Part shown: piece after piece, positions 1 through 5,456 of the stretch
How the letters are laid out: each line of letters starts with the position of its first letter
Numbering within the stretch: position 1 is the first letter of the stretch
From: an uncultured bacterium
Lineage (GTDB): Bacteria; Bacteroidota; Bacteroidia; Bacteroidales; Muribaculaceae
DNA: 6,844 nucleotides
Direction of reading: 5' to 3'
Assembly (NCBI GenBank): GCA_946184715.1
Contig: CAMHGU010000122.1
Location: 1-6,844 of the forward strand
Made by a program: the position numbers and the translations under genes
The notes under the pieces: model-generated
What the model saw: only the letters and a program-made list of their open reading frames with translations
The model's database searches: none
Told to the model about the DNA's origin: nothing

Positions 1-1788
1 ATGACCCCGGCCGACTTCGTGTCGCGCATCGCGGTGAGCGAGAACGGCCGCGCCGTGATGCGCGACGACGTGAGTATGAACCGCATCGCGCGCCACCGCG
101 GCTACCGCTTCTACCAGTCGGGCTACGATAGCGACCTCGGGGGCATCACCCTCAGCGTGGCCCACAACCCTGTGGGCATCGCCGTGACCTACACCGGCTA
201 CGCCCTGCTCTTCATCAGCTTCCTCTGGCTGCTGCTCAAGCGCGTAATCAGCGACGCGCGCGCCGCCAAGCGCGCCGTGGCGGCCTCGCTGCTGCTGATG
301 GCAGCCCTTGCGGCATCGGCCGAGCCGAAGGTGCTCCCCGCCGACGTCGCCGCCGCGATGGGCAGCCTCTACGTGAACCACAACGGCCGCGTAAGCCCGC
401 TGCAGACCGTCGCCAAGGAGTTCACCGTCAGAATTTACGGCAAACCCACCTACCGTGGCCTCACCGCCGAGCAGGTGTTCACCGGCTGGATGTTCTTCCA
501 CACCTCGTGGAGCCAAGAGCCGATGTTCAAGCTCAAGCGCGGCGCCATCAGGGCTATGGTGGCCGATGGCCGGGCCTATGCCTCGCTGGCCGACTTCCGC
601 AAGCCACAAGCGGCCGACGCTATGCGACAAGCCGTAGAGCAGATACAGCACGGCAGCTACCACGACGAGAGCAAGAGCATCACCGATGCCTACGACAAGA
701 TAGCCCTTATCCAGTCGCTCTACGGCGGCGAACTGCTGAAAATCTACCCTCACCGGCTGCCGCAAGGGCTTGCCTGGTACTCACAAAACGACCCGCTGCC
801 CGCCGACGCGAGCGACGAAGAGTATGTGTTCGTGCGCAAGTGGTTCGACCATATGTTTGAGGCCGCCGTGCTCGGCGACTACGCCACCCTCAGCACCTCC
901 ATCGCCAAGCTGCGCGAGTATCAGGAGGCCGTAGGCGGCAGCGACCTACCCTCGCCCGGCACCTTCCGCATCGAGCGCCTCTACAACAGCTACGGGAGCG
1001 TCAAGCCGCTGATGATGCTGTGCATGACGGCAGGTATTCTCCTGCTGATATGGAGCATCGTCCTCGCGGCCAAGCGCCGCGAAGCCTCACGTGTGGCGCG
1101 CGGCATTGCCGTGGCGGTTGCCGGCATCGCCCTCCTGTGGCTCACGGCCATTATGGCTGCCGAGTGGATAATCTCCGGCCATATTCCGCTCTCCAACGGG
1201 CCTGAGACGATGCAGTTTATGGCCTGGGTGGCACTGCTTATCGCCCTCATTAAGGCCTGGCGAAGCCTCTCGGCCGGAGCCTACGGCATCACCATCGCCG
1301 GCATGGCGTGCACGGTGTGCATGATGAGCGAGGCCACGCCGCGCCTTACCCTGCTGATGCCCGTGCTGCAATCGCCGTTGCTCACCATCCACGTGATGCT
1401 CGTGATGATAGCCTACGTGCTCCTCGCCTTCCTGATGCTCAACGCCATAGCCGCGCTCGCCATCGGGCGCAAGTCGGGCCAGCTCGCCGCTATGACCGCC
1501 CGAGGGCGCACCATTCTCTACGCCGCCCTGTTCTTCCTGTCGTCGGGCATCTTCTCGGGCGCGGTGTGGGCCAATATCTCGTGGGGTACCTACTGGAGCT
1601 GGGACCCGAAAGAGGTGTGGGCGCTCATCACCCTACTCACCTACGCCGCCGCCCTGCACCCCTCGCTGTTCCCCTTCGCCAAGCGCGAGCGCAGCTTCCA
1701 CATCTTCGCCATCGCCGCCTTCCTCACGGTCATCATCACCTATTTCGGGGTGAACTACTTCCTGGGCGGCATGCACAGCTACGCATAG
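1..1788 (+). CDS. ccsA: Cytochrome c biogenesis protein, CcsBA-type fusion (ResB tail + CcsA), 5' partial
   Basis: This is the C-terminal 595 residues of a System II cytochrome c maturation protein, which moves haem across the inner membrane and attaches it to apocytochrome c. Residues 1-48 match the end of a ResB/CcsB extracytoplasmic domain (ADFVS near the start, then GYRFYQSGYDSD at 34-45), followed by the last ResB membrane helix (about 62-82). After a further hydrophobic segment (92-106) comes a large, probably periplasmic insert (107-335). The CcsA domain starts at 337 and has about eight membrane helices. It carries the haem-handling tryptophan-rich motif WGTYWSWDPKEVWALIT at 528-544 and conserved histidines H394 (SGHIPLSNGPE), H464 (TIHVMLV) and H592 (GGMHSYA, at the C-terminus). 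The ATG at base 1 lies inside the ResB domain and the first ResB helices are missing, so the true start is almost certainly upstream of the window. The CcsA assignment is firm; the fusion to a full ResB is inferred from the tail that is visible. Confidence 0.93.
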   Translation: MTPADFVSRIAVSENGRAVMRDDVSMNRIARHRGYRFYQSGYDSDLGGITLSVAHNPVGIAVTYTGYALLFISFLWLLLKRVISDARAAKRAVAASLLLMAALAASAEPKVLPADVAAAMGSLYVNHNGRVSPLQTVAKEFTVRIYGKPTYRGLTAEQVFTGWMFFHTSWSQEPMFKLKRGAIRAMVADGRAYASLADFRKPQAADAMRQAVEQIQHGSYHDESKSITDAYDKIALIQSLYGGELLKIYPHRLPQGLAWYSQNDPLPADASDEEYVFVRKWFDHMFEAAVLGDYATLSTSIAKLREYQEAVGGSDLPSPGTFRIERLYNSYGSVKPLMMLCMTAGILLLIWSIVLAAKRREASRVARGIAVAVAGIALLWLTAIMAAEWIISGHIPLSNGPETMQFMAWVALLIALIKAWRSLSAGAYGITIAGMACTVCMMSEATPRLTLLMPVLQSPLLTIHVMLVMIAYVLLAFLMLNAIAALAIGRKSGQLAAMTARGRTILYAALFFLSSGIFSGAVWANISWGTYWSWDPKEVWALITLLTYAAALHPSLFPFAKRERSFHIFAIAAFLTVIITYFGVNYFLGGMHSYA

Positions 1789-1813
1789 CCCGCAGCTACA
1801 TAACCACCCTGAT

Positions 1814-1848
1814 TATCACCCGATAAGGTGATACCGCCCGTCATCACC
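1814..1848. repeat. Overlapping inverted repeats after ccsA (possible weak terminator)
   Basis: TATCACC (1814-1820) and GGTGATA (1827-1833) form a perfect 7-bp stem with a 6-base loop. The same GGTGAT (1827-1832) can instead pair with a second ATCACC at 1843-1848 around a 10-base loop, so the two hairpins exclude each other. The element begins 26 bases after the ccsA stop codon. There is no T-tract behind either stem, so it is a poor intrinsic terminator as written. It could be an mRNA 3'-end stabiliser, a factor-dependent stop region or a protein-binding site. Confidence 0.4.
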
Positions 1849-1863
1849 AAGGCGCAAAATTTA

Positions 1864-1908
1864 CCGAAAAAGGTTTGCAATTCCGAAAAAAGGTCGTAAC
1901 TTTGCAAT
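1864..1908 (+). repeat. Imperfect direct repeat spanning the greA promoter
   Basis: CCGAAAAAGG (1864-1873) directly followed by TTTGCAAT (1874-1881) recurs as CCGAAAAAAGG (1883-1893) and, after seven bases, TTTGCAAT (1901-1908). The two TTTGCAAT copies coincide with the -33 and -7 promoter boxes and are 27 bases apart. The repeat is directly visible. Whether it is a regulator site or only follows from the promoter consensus in an A-rich region is unknown. Confidence 0.45.
1874..1904 (+). promoter_or_regulatory. Bacteroidota sigma-ABfr-type promoter for greA-HIT operon
   Basis: A -33 box TTTG (1874-1877) and a perfect -7 box TAACTTTG (1897-1904, consensus TAnnTTTG) are separated by 19 bases, as in primary-sigma promoters of Bacteroides and relatives. 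Transcription should start a few bases downstream, at about 1909-1913. The site lies between the ccsA stop and the greA start on the same strand, giving greA and the HIT gene their own promoter and a leader of roughly 110 bases. Confidence 0.85.
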
Positions 1909-1909
1909 C

Positions 1910-1988
1910 GGTATCGCAAGCGATGCCGTTATTTTACTGTATTTATGAGGATCTCAGCTTCATCAGGGAGGAGATTCCTTTATTTTTT
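1910..1988 (+). ncRNA. Candidate greA leader RNA with 5' stem-loop and terminator-like hairpin
   Basis: A transcript from the promoter above would begin with a hairpin at its 5' end: GGTATCG (1910-1916) pairs with CGATGCC (1921-1927), with one G-U pair and the tetraloop CAAG. About 20 bases later comes a second hairpin ending in a T-tract. Termination there would release an RNA of about 75-80 nt. E. coli greA is known to have a leader terminator giving GraL small RNAs; the similarity here is in arrangement only, and no sequence homology is claimed. The element could equally be an attenuator acting only in cis, or chance structure in an untranslated leader. Confidence 0.4.
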
Positions 1989-2007
1989 ACTGAAATTAAC
2001 CGACTAA
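1945..2007 (+). CDS. Possible 20-codon leader ORF upstream of greA (speculative)
   Basis: An ATG at 1945 opens a 20-codon frame ending in TAA at 2005-2007, 16 bases before greA. It spans the whole terminator-like hairpin, so translating ribosomes would melt the stem. There is no recognisable ribosome site, but that is normal in this phylum. A second frame from ATG 1923 (36 codons) runs past the greA start and stops at 2033. Neither encodes a recognisable peptide, and short frames of this size arise readily by chance. It is listed only because its position would matter if the leader is an attenuator. Confidence 0.15.
   Translation: MRISASSGRRFLYFLLKLTD
1948..1988 (+). terminator. Terminator-like hairpin with T-tract inside the greA leader
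   Basis: AGGATCTC (1948-1955) pairs with GAGATTCCT (1971-1979) as eight base pairs with T1975 bulged. The 15-base loop may close further through CTT (1958-1960) with GAG (1968-1970). The stem runs directly into TTTATTTTTT (1979-1988), the best T-tract in the window. It lies after the greA promoter and 35 bases before the greA start, so it would act on the greA transcript itself rather than mark the end of ccsA, although it could also stop read-through from ccsA. The stem has only moderate GC content, which suggests partial termination. Confidence 0.5.
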
Positions 2008-2023
2008 AAACAACGAAACGACC

Positions 2024-2497
2024 ATGGCATTGACCTATATGACCCAAGAGGGTTACAACAAAAAGATGGAAGAGATAGCGTATCTCGAGAACGTACGTCG
2101 TCCCGAGGTATCGCGCGCTATAGCCGAGGCTCGCGACAAAGGCGACCTCTCCGAGAACGCTGAATACGACGCTGCCAAAGAGGCTCAGGGTATGCTCGAG
2201 ATGCAAATCTCCAAGCTCAAAGAGCTGGTGGCCAGCGCCCGCATCATCGACGATAGCAAGCTCAACACCGATGAGGTGCAGATTCTCAACTCGGTGAAAA
2301 TAAAGAACGTGGCCAACGGCGCCACGATGCAGTACACCATCGTGACCGAGAGCGAGGCCAATCTGCGCGAAGGCAAAATCGCGTCGAACACCCCCATCGC
2401 CAAGGGCCTCCTCGGCAAGCACGTGGGCGACATCGCCGAGATTAAGGTGCCCTCGGGCGTGATGAAGTTTGAAATCCTCGAGATTGGTATCGGATAA
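2024..2497 (+). CDS. greA: Transcription elongation factor GreA
   Basis: GreA inserts its coiled coil into the RNA polymerase secondary channel and stimulates cleavage of the backtracked 3' end, rescuing stalled polymerase. The 157-residue length is normal for the family. The N-terminal coiled coil (about 1-75) carries the signature ARDKGDLSENAEYDAAKE at 36-53. The tip acidic residues D41 and E44 sit at the same numbers as in E. coli GreA, so the cleavage-stimulating function should be intact. The C-terminal FKBP-like domain (about 80-157) includes the usual PIAKGLLGKHVGD and VPSG segments. The start ATG gives the expected N-terminus (ALTYMTQEGY) and has only A-rich sequence in front. The gene is first in an operon with the HIT gene, which follows after 12 bases. 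The leader upstream may regulate expression. Confidence 0.97.
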   Translation: MALTYMTQEGYNKKMEEIAYLENVRRPEVSRAIAEARDKGDLSENAEYDAAKEAQGMLEMQISKLKELVASARIIDDSKLNTDEVQILNSVKIKNVANGATMQYTIVTESEANLREGKIASNTPIAKGLLGKHVGDIAEIKVPSGVMKFEILEIGIG

Positions 2498-2509
2498 ATC
2501 AGCAGCACT

Positions 2510-2902
2510 ATGGCATCGATATTTTCACGCATCATAGCCGGCGAAATCCCCTGCTACAAGGTGGCAGAGGATGAGAAGCATTTCGCATTTCTGGATATCA
2601 ACCCCGTGGCTAAGGGCCACACGCTCGTGGTTCCCAAGCGCGAAGTGGACTATATCTTCGACCTGACGCCCGACGAATACGCCGACCTTCAGCGCTTCGC
2701 GCAGCGCGTGGCTATCGCCTTGAAGAAGGCGGTGCCGTGTGTCAAGGTGGGCATGGCCGTACTCGGCCTTGAAGTGCCTCACGCCCATATCCACCTCGTG
2801 CCTATGCAGAGCGAGGCCGATATGGACTTCCGCCACAAGACCACACTGCCCGCTGAGCAGATGCAGGCCATCGCCGCATCGATAGCGGAGCAGCTCGGCT
2901 AA
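2510..2902 (+). CDS. HIT-family (HINT-branch) nucleotide hydrolase
   Basis: This small cytosolic histidine-triad protein belongs to the HINT branch, whose members hydrolyse purine nucleoside phosphoramidates and related adenylated compounds. The physiological substrate in bacteria is usually unclear. The 130 residues contain the whole domain: IFSRIIAGEIPCYKV near the start, FLDINPVAKGHTLVVPK at 27-43, and the histidine triad H91-A-H93-I-H95 followed by LVP. H93, the middle histidine, is the expected nucleophile. The cysteine that many HINT proteins carry in the IFCKI motif is serine here (S6), so that zinc-type site is absent. The gene starts 12 bases after the greA stop codon and shares its promoter. 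The perfect inverted repeat at 2959-2994 closes the unit. Confidence 0.93.
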   Translation: MASIFSRIIAGEIPCYKVAEDEKHFAFLDINPVAKGHTLVVPKREVDYIFDLTPDEYADLQRFAQRVAIALKKAVPCVKVGMAVLGLEVPHAHIHLVPMQSEADMDFRHKTTLPAEQMQAIAASIAEQLG

Positions 2903-2943
2903 GCCCCACCCTACTTTACGACCTCAAGTTTTATAGATAGATA

Positions 2944-3000
2944 GTGTTTCTCAACACCGAGGCGGCGTAGCACCTTGAGTAGCTACGCCGCCTCATTATA
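2944..3000. terminator. Strong hairpin terminator between convergent operons
   Basis: A perfect 13-bp GC-rich inverted repeat (GAGGCGGCGTAGC at 2959-2971, GCTACGCCGCCTC at 2982-2994) encloses a 10-base loop and is followed on the plus strand by ATTATATT. A small hairpin precedes it (GTGTT 2944-2948, AACAC 2953-2957, loop TCTC). The element sits 56 bases past the HIT gene stop and 23 bases past the stop of the ferredoxin gene on the other strand, so it probably serves both. Neither flank has a long T-run; the plus-strand flank is the more T-rich one. Confidence 0.8.
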
Positions 3001-3017
3001 TTCTGAAGCTCTCAGGC

Positions 3018-3629
3018 TCAGATACCTTCCACGTAGATAGCCTTGACGGGGCGCGCGGGGCAGGCGTATTGACAGGCGCCGCAACCTATACAGAGGATGT
3101 GATTCACCACGGGGAGCCACTCTTTGTTCATCGTGATGGCCTTCTGCGGGCACACCGAGGCACACTCGCCACAGCCCATACAGTTCTCGTGGACAGCCAC
3201 GGCGTAGCCCACGGGCGAGTGAAGCTTCTGGTCGCGGGTGAGCGGCCGCAACGCGCCCGAGGGGCACACGTTGGTGCAACGGGTACACCCGGCGCGGCAA
3301 TACGACGCGTCGTAGTCCTTCACCGGCTGCATCGCGTAGGCGAGGCCATACTGGGTGGTAGCCGGGCGCAATACCTTCTGTGGGCACTTGCTGACGCACA
3401 AGTGGCAACCGGTGCAATGCTCGTGGAAGTGCTTGCGGGTCTTGATGCCCGGCGGCGTCACATAGTGCTTGGGCTTGATGGGCTTCTTACCCGCGGCCTT
3501 AGCGGCAACGGCCTCGGCCTTCATCAGCGGCACGGAAAGCGCCACCGCCCCGGCCAACGCCAAGAAGGAGCGCCGGCTGAGCTTTACCCGAGGGCTTTGC
3601 TGCTGGTTCAATCCTTCTTCAGGCTCCAT
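3018..3629 (-). CDS. Exported four-cluster [4Fe-4S] ferredoxin, NapG-like, with twin-arginine signal
   Basis: This is a 203-residue iron-sulfur electron carrier. An N-terminal twin-arginine signal is visible: SRRSFL at 18-23 followed by the hydrophobic stretch ALAGAVALSVPL, so the folded protein is probably exported by Tat or held at the membrane. Four cysteine groups follow, each able to bind one [4Fe-4S] cluster: C72/75/78/82, C111/115/118/122 (with the wider CxxxC spacing), C150/153/156/160 and C180/183/186/190. All 16 cysteines belong to these groups. Layout and length resemble NapG/MauM-type ferredoxins, but no nitrate reductase or quinol-oxidising partner is in the window, so the redox partner is unknown. 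The ATG at 3629 overlaps the end of cysS by 22 bases. It is the only ATG ahead of the Tat signal, because the next methionine (M36) lies after it. Confidence 0.85.
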   Translation of the reverse strand: MEPEEGLNQQQSPRVKLSRRSFLALAGAVALSVPLMKAEAVAAKAAGKKPIKPKHYVTPPGIKTRKHFHEHCTGCHLCVSKCPQKVLRPATTQYGLAYAMQPVKDYDASYCRAGCTRCTNVCPSGALRPLTRDQKLHSPVGYAVAVHENCMGCGECASVCPQKAITMNKEWLPVVNHILCIGCGACQYACPARPVKAIYVEGI

Positions 3630-5092
3630 TCGAAACCGTCTTTGGTGTCCTTAACCACGAAACCTATCTGGGCAAGGCGGTCGCGTATCAGGTCGCTGGT
3701 GGCCCAGTCTTTCTTGGCCTTAGCCTCTTTGCGCATCTCGAGCAGCAGCTCCACGGCGTCTTCAAACGGCTTCAGGTTGATTCCGCCGGCCTCGCCGCCG
3801 AGGGTGAGGCGCAAGCCGAGGATGTCGCAGGCGAAGGTGCTGAACAGCTCGCGCAGCTGCTCGATGTCGGCTGCCGAGAGCTGTGCCTTGCCATCGTTGG
3901 CTTGGTTGATGACACGGCAAGCGTCGAAGAGGGTGGCTATGACCATCGGAGTGTTGAGGTCGTCGTTCATCGCTTCGTAGCAGCGTGCCTTGAAGTCGGG
4001 CAGCTCGGCGCTCGAGGCTTCGGCGGGTTTCAGGTCGCCGAGGCGGCGCCAGGCATCGACAATGCGGTCGTAGGCCTTCTCGGCGGCTATGAGCGCCTCG
4101 TTGCTGAAATCGACGGTGCCGCGATAGTGGGCCATCAGGATGAAGAAGCGGATAGTCATAGGCGAATAGGCCTGCGTGAGCAACTTGTGATTGCCCGTGA
4201 AGAACTCTTCGAGGGTGATGAAGTTGCCGAGCGACTTGCCCATCTTCTGGCCGTTGATGGTGATCATATTGTTGTGCATCCAGTAGCGGACGCTGTCGCT
4301 GCCATTGTGGGCCACCGATTGGGCTATCTCGCACTCGTGGTGCGGGAACATAAGGTCCATACCGCCGCCGTGGATGTCGAAGGGGCGGCCGAGATACTTC
4401 TCGCCCATCACCGAGCACTCGAGGTGCCAACCGGGGAAGCCGTCGCTCCAAGGTGAGGGCCAGCGCATGATATGCTCGGGCGCGGCCTTCTTCCACAGGG
4501 CGAAGTCGGCGGGGTTGCGCTTCTCGCTCTGCCCGTCGAGCTGGCGGGTGGTGGCGAGCTGCTCATCGAGGTTGCGGCCGGAGAGACGCCCGTAGTGGTG
4601 ATGCTCATCGTATTTCTTCACGTCGAAATACACCGAGCCTTGGCTCTCATAGGCAAAGCCGCTGTCGAGCAGCTGCTTCACGTATTCTATCTGCTCGATG
4701 ATATGGCCCGAGGCGTGTGGCTCGATTGACGGCGGCAGCACATTGAGGGCCTCCATCGCCTTATGGTAGCGATTGAGGTAGTACTGCACCACCTCCATAG
4801 GCTCGAGCTGCTCGAGGCGGGCCTTCTTGGCTATTTTGTCCTCGCCGTCGTCAGCATCGTGCTCGAGGTGGCCCACATCGGTGATGTTGCGCACATAGCG
4901 CACCTTATAGCCGAGGTGGGTAAGGTAGCGAAACAGCACATCGAAGGTGATGGCCGGGCGGGTGTGGCCCAGGTGCGGGTCGCCATACACCGTGGGGCCG
5001 CACACGTACATACCCACGCGCCCCTCGTGCTGCGGCACCATACGCTCCTTGCGCCGCGTGAGCGAGTTGTAGATGAATAACGGATTGTCCAT
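3608..5092 (-). CDS. cysS: Cysteinyl-tRNA synthetase
   Basis: This class I synthetase activates cysteine with ATP and loads it onto tRNA-Cys in the cytosol. Residue numbers count from the ATG at 5092 (494 aa). The nucleotide-binding HIGH-type motif is HLGH at 40-43 in CGPTVYGDPHLGH. The KMSKS loop is KMGKS at 283-287, with glycine replacing the first serine. The cysteine-selecting zinc site is complete: C31, C226 (GWHLECS), H251 and E255 (HHECE). The C-terminal helical tRNA-binding region ends with a typical DLIRDRLAQIGF segment. A GTG nine bases upstream (5101) would add three residues, but the ATG gives the MDNPLFIYN start expected for Bacteroidales CysS. It lies 13 bases after the DUF3467 stop, and its 3' end overlaps the ferredoxin start, which suggests translational coupling. 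Confidence 0.97.
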   Translation of the reverse strand: MDNPLFIYNSLTRRKERMVPQHEGRVGMYVCGPTVYGDPHLGHTRPAITFDVLFRYLTHLGYKVRYVRNITDVGHLEHDADDGEDKIAKKARLEQLEPMEVVQYYLNRYHKAMEALNVLPPSIEPHASGHIIEQIEYVKQLLDSGFAYESQGSVYFDVKKYDEHHHYGRLSGRNLDEQLATTRQLDGQSEKRNPADFALWKKAAPEHIMRWPSPWSDGFPGWHLECSVMGEKYLGRPFDIHGGGMDLMFPHHECEIAQSVAHNGSDSVRYWMHNNMITINGQKMGKSLGNFITLEEFFTGNHKLLTQAYSPMTIRFFILMAHYRGTVDFSNEALIAAEKAYDRIVDAWRRLGDLKPAEASSAELPDFKARCYEAMNDDLNTPMVIATLFDACRVINQANDGKAQLSAADIEQLRELFSTFACDILGLRLTLGGEAGGINLKPFEDAVELLLEMRKEAKAKKDWATSDLIRDRLAQIGFVVKDTKDGFEWSLKKD

Positions 5093-5105
5093 AGTCAGCA
5101 CGGTA

Positions 5106-5435
5106 TCAGTTGGCCTGGTTGTTGCCCGGCCAGTTGAGGATGCCGCCGGGGGCGTTGCCGCCGCCGTTGCCCGGCTGGCCCTTAGGGGTGATGGTGCCGA
5201 ACTTCTGCTCGTAGCGAGCCACGTTCTCCTTCAGGGCGAAGAGCAGCTGCTTGGCGTTCTCGGGGTTCATCACGATGCGGCTCTGCACGCGAGCCTTGGG
5301 TGCGTTGGGCGCGAGGCATATCATATCGATGAAGAATTCGCCGCCGTTGTGCGAAATAATGGCGAGGTTGGCGTAGTGGCCGGTCATCTGCTCTGGGGGA
5401 ATCTCAATTTGAATCTGTCGTTTTTCTTGTTCCAT
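5106..5435 (-). CDS. DUF3467 family protein
   Basis: A small, probably cytosolic protein of 109 residues matching the DUF3467 family, whose function is not established. The conserved core is visible: the HYANLAIISH region (20-29), FFIDM (34-38), the basic segment KARVQSRIVMNP (47-58), then AKQLLFALKENVARYEQKFG (61-80). The last 29 residues form a low-complexity Gly/Asn/Pro tail that is probably disordered. No signal peptide or membrane segment is present. The gene begins 21 AT-rich bases after the lipoprotein stop codon and ends 13 bases before cysS, so it is likely co-transcribed with both. The family call comes from recognition of the core pattern; nothing in the context fixes a role. Confidence 0.8.
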   Translation of the reverse strand: MEQEKRQIQIEIPPEQMTGHYANLAIISHNGGEFFIDMICLAPNAPKARVQSRIVMNPENAKQLLFALKENVARYEQKFGTITPKGQPGNGGGNAPGGILNWPGNNQAN

Positions 5436-5456
5436 AATAGTTTAATATTTAGTGAT

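Noticed and set aside
1..3. ATG at the first base as the true ccsA start
   Set aside because: It would begin the protein in the middle of the ResB domain, without its first membrane helices. An edge-truncated gene is much more likely than a shortened fusion.
1308..1826. A plus-strand frame of 172 codons overlapping the end of ccsA
   Set aside because: It is a shifted frame of the CcsA membrane domain, rich in Arg/His/Ala. The in-frame protein has all the CcsA motifs.
1943..2422. A 159-codon minus-strand frame antisense to greA and its leader
   Set aside because: The greA frame on the plus strand is unmistakable, and the antisense frame would run into the greA promoter region without any motif of its own.
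2929..2944. Short TAGA repeat (TATAGATAGATAG) after the HIT gene
   Set aside because: Only about three units long and in an AT-rich gap; it is not long enough to call a functional or phase-variable repeat.
3069..3980. A 303-codon plus-strand frame antisense to the ferredoxin and the 3' part of cysS
   Set aside because: The opposite strand encodes proteins with complete cluster and synthetase motifs; this frame shows only Arg/Ala/His-rich filler.
3762..4496. A 244-codon minus-strand frame inside cysS
   Set aside because: It is the alternate frame of the cysS coding sequence with an Arg/Pro/His-rich composition and no start context.
5099..5101. GTG as the start of cysS
   Set aside because: The ATG three codons later gives the N-terminus expected for the family and leaves a 13-base gap after DUF3467. 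GTG starts are less favoured, though this one is not excluded.
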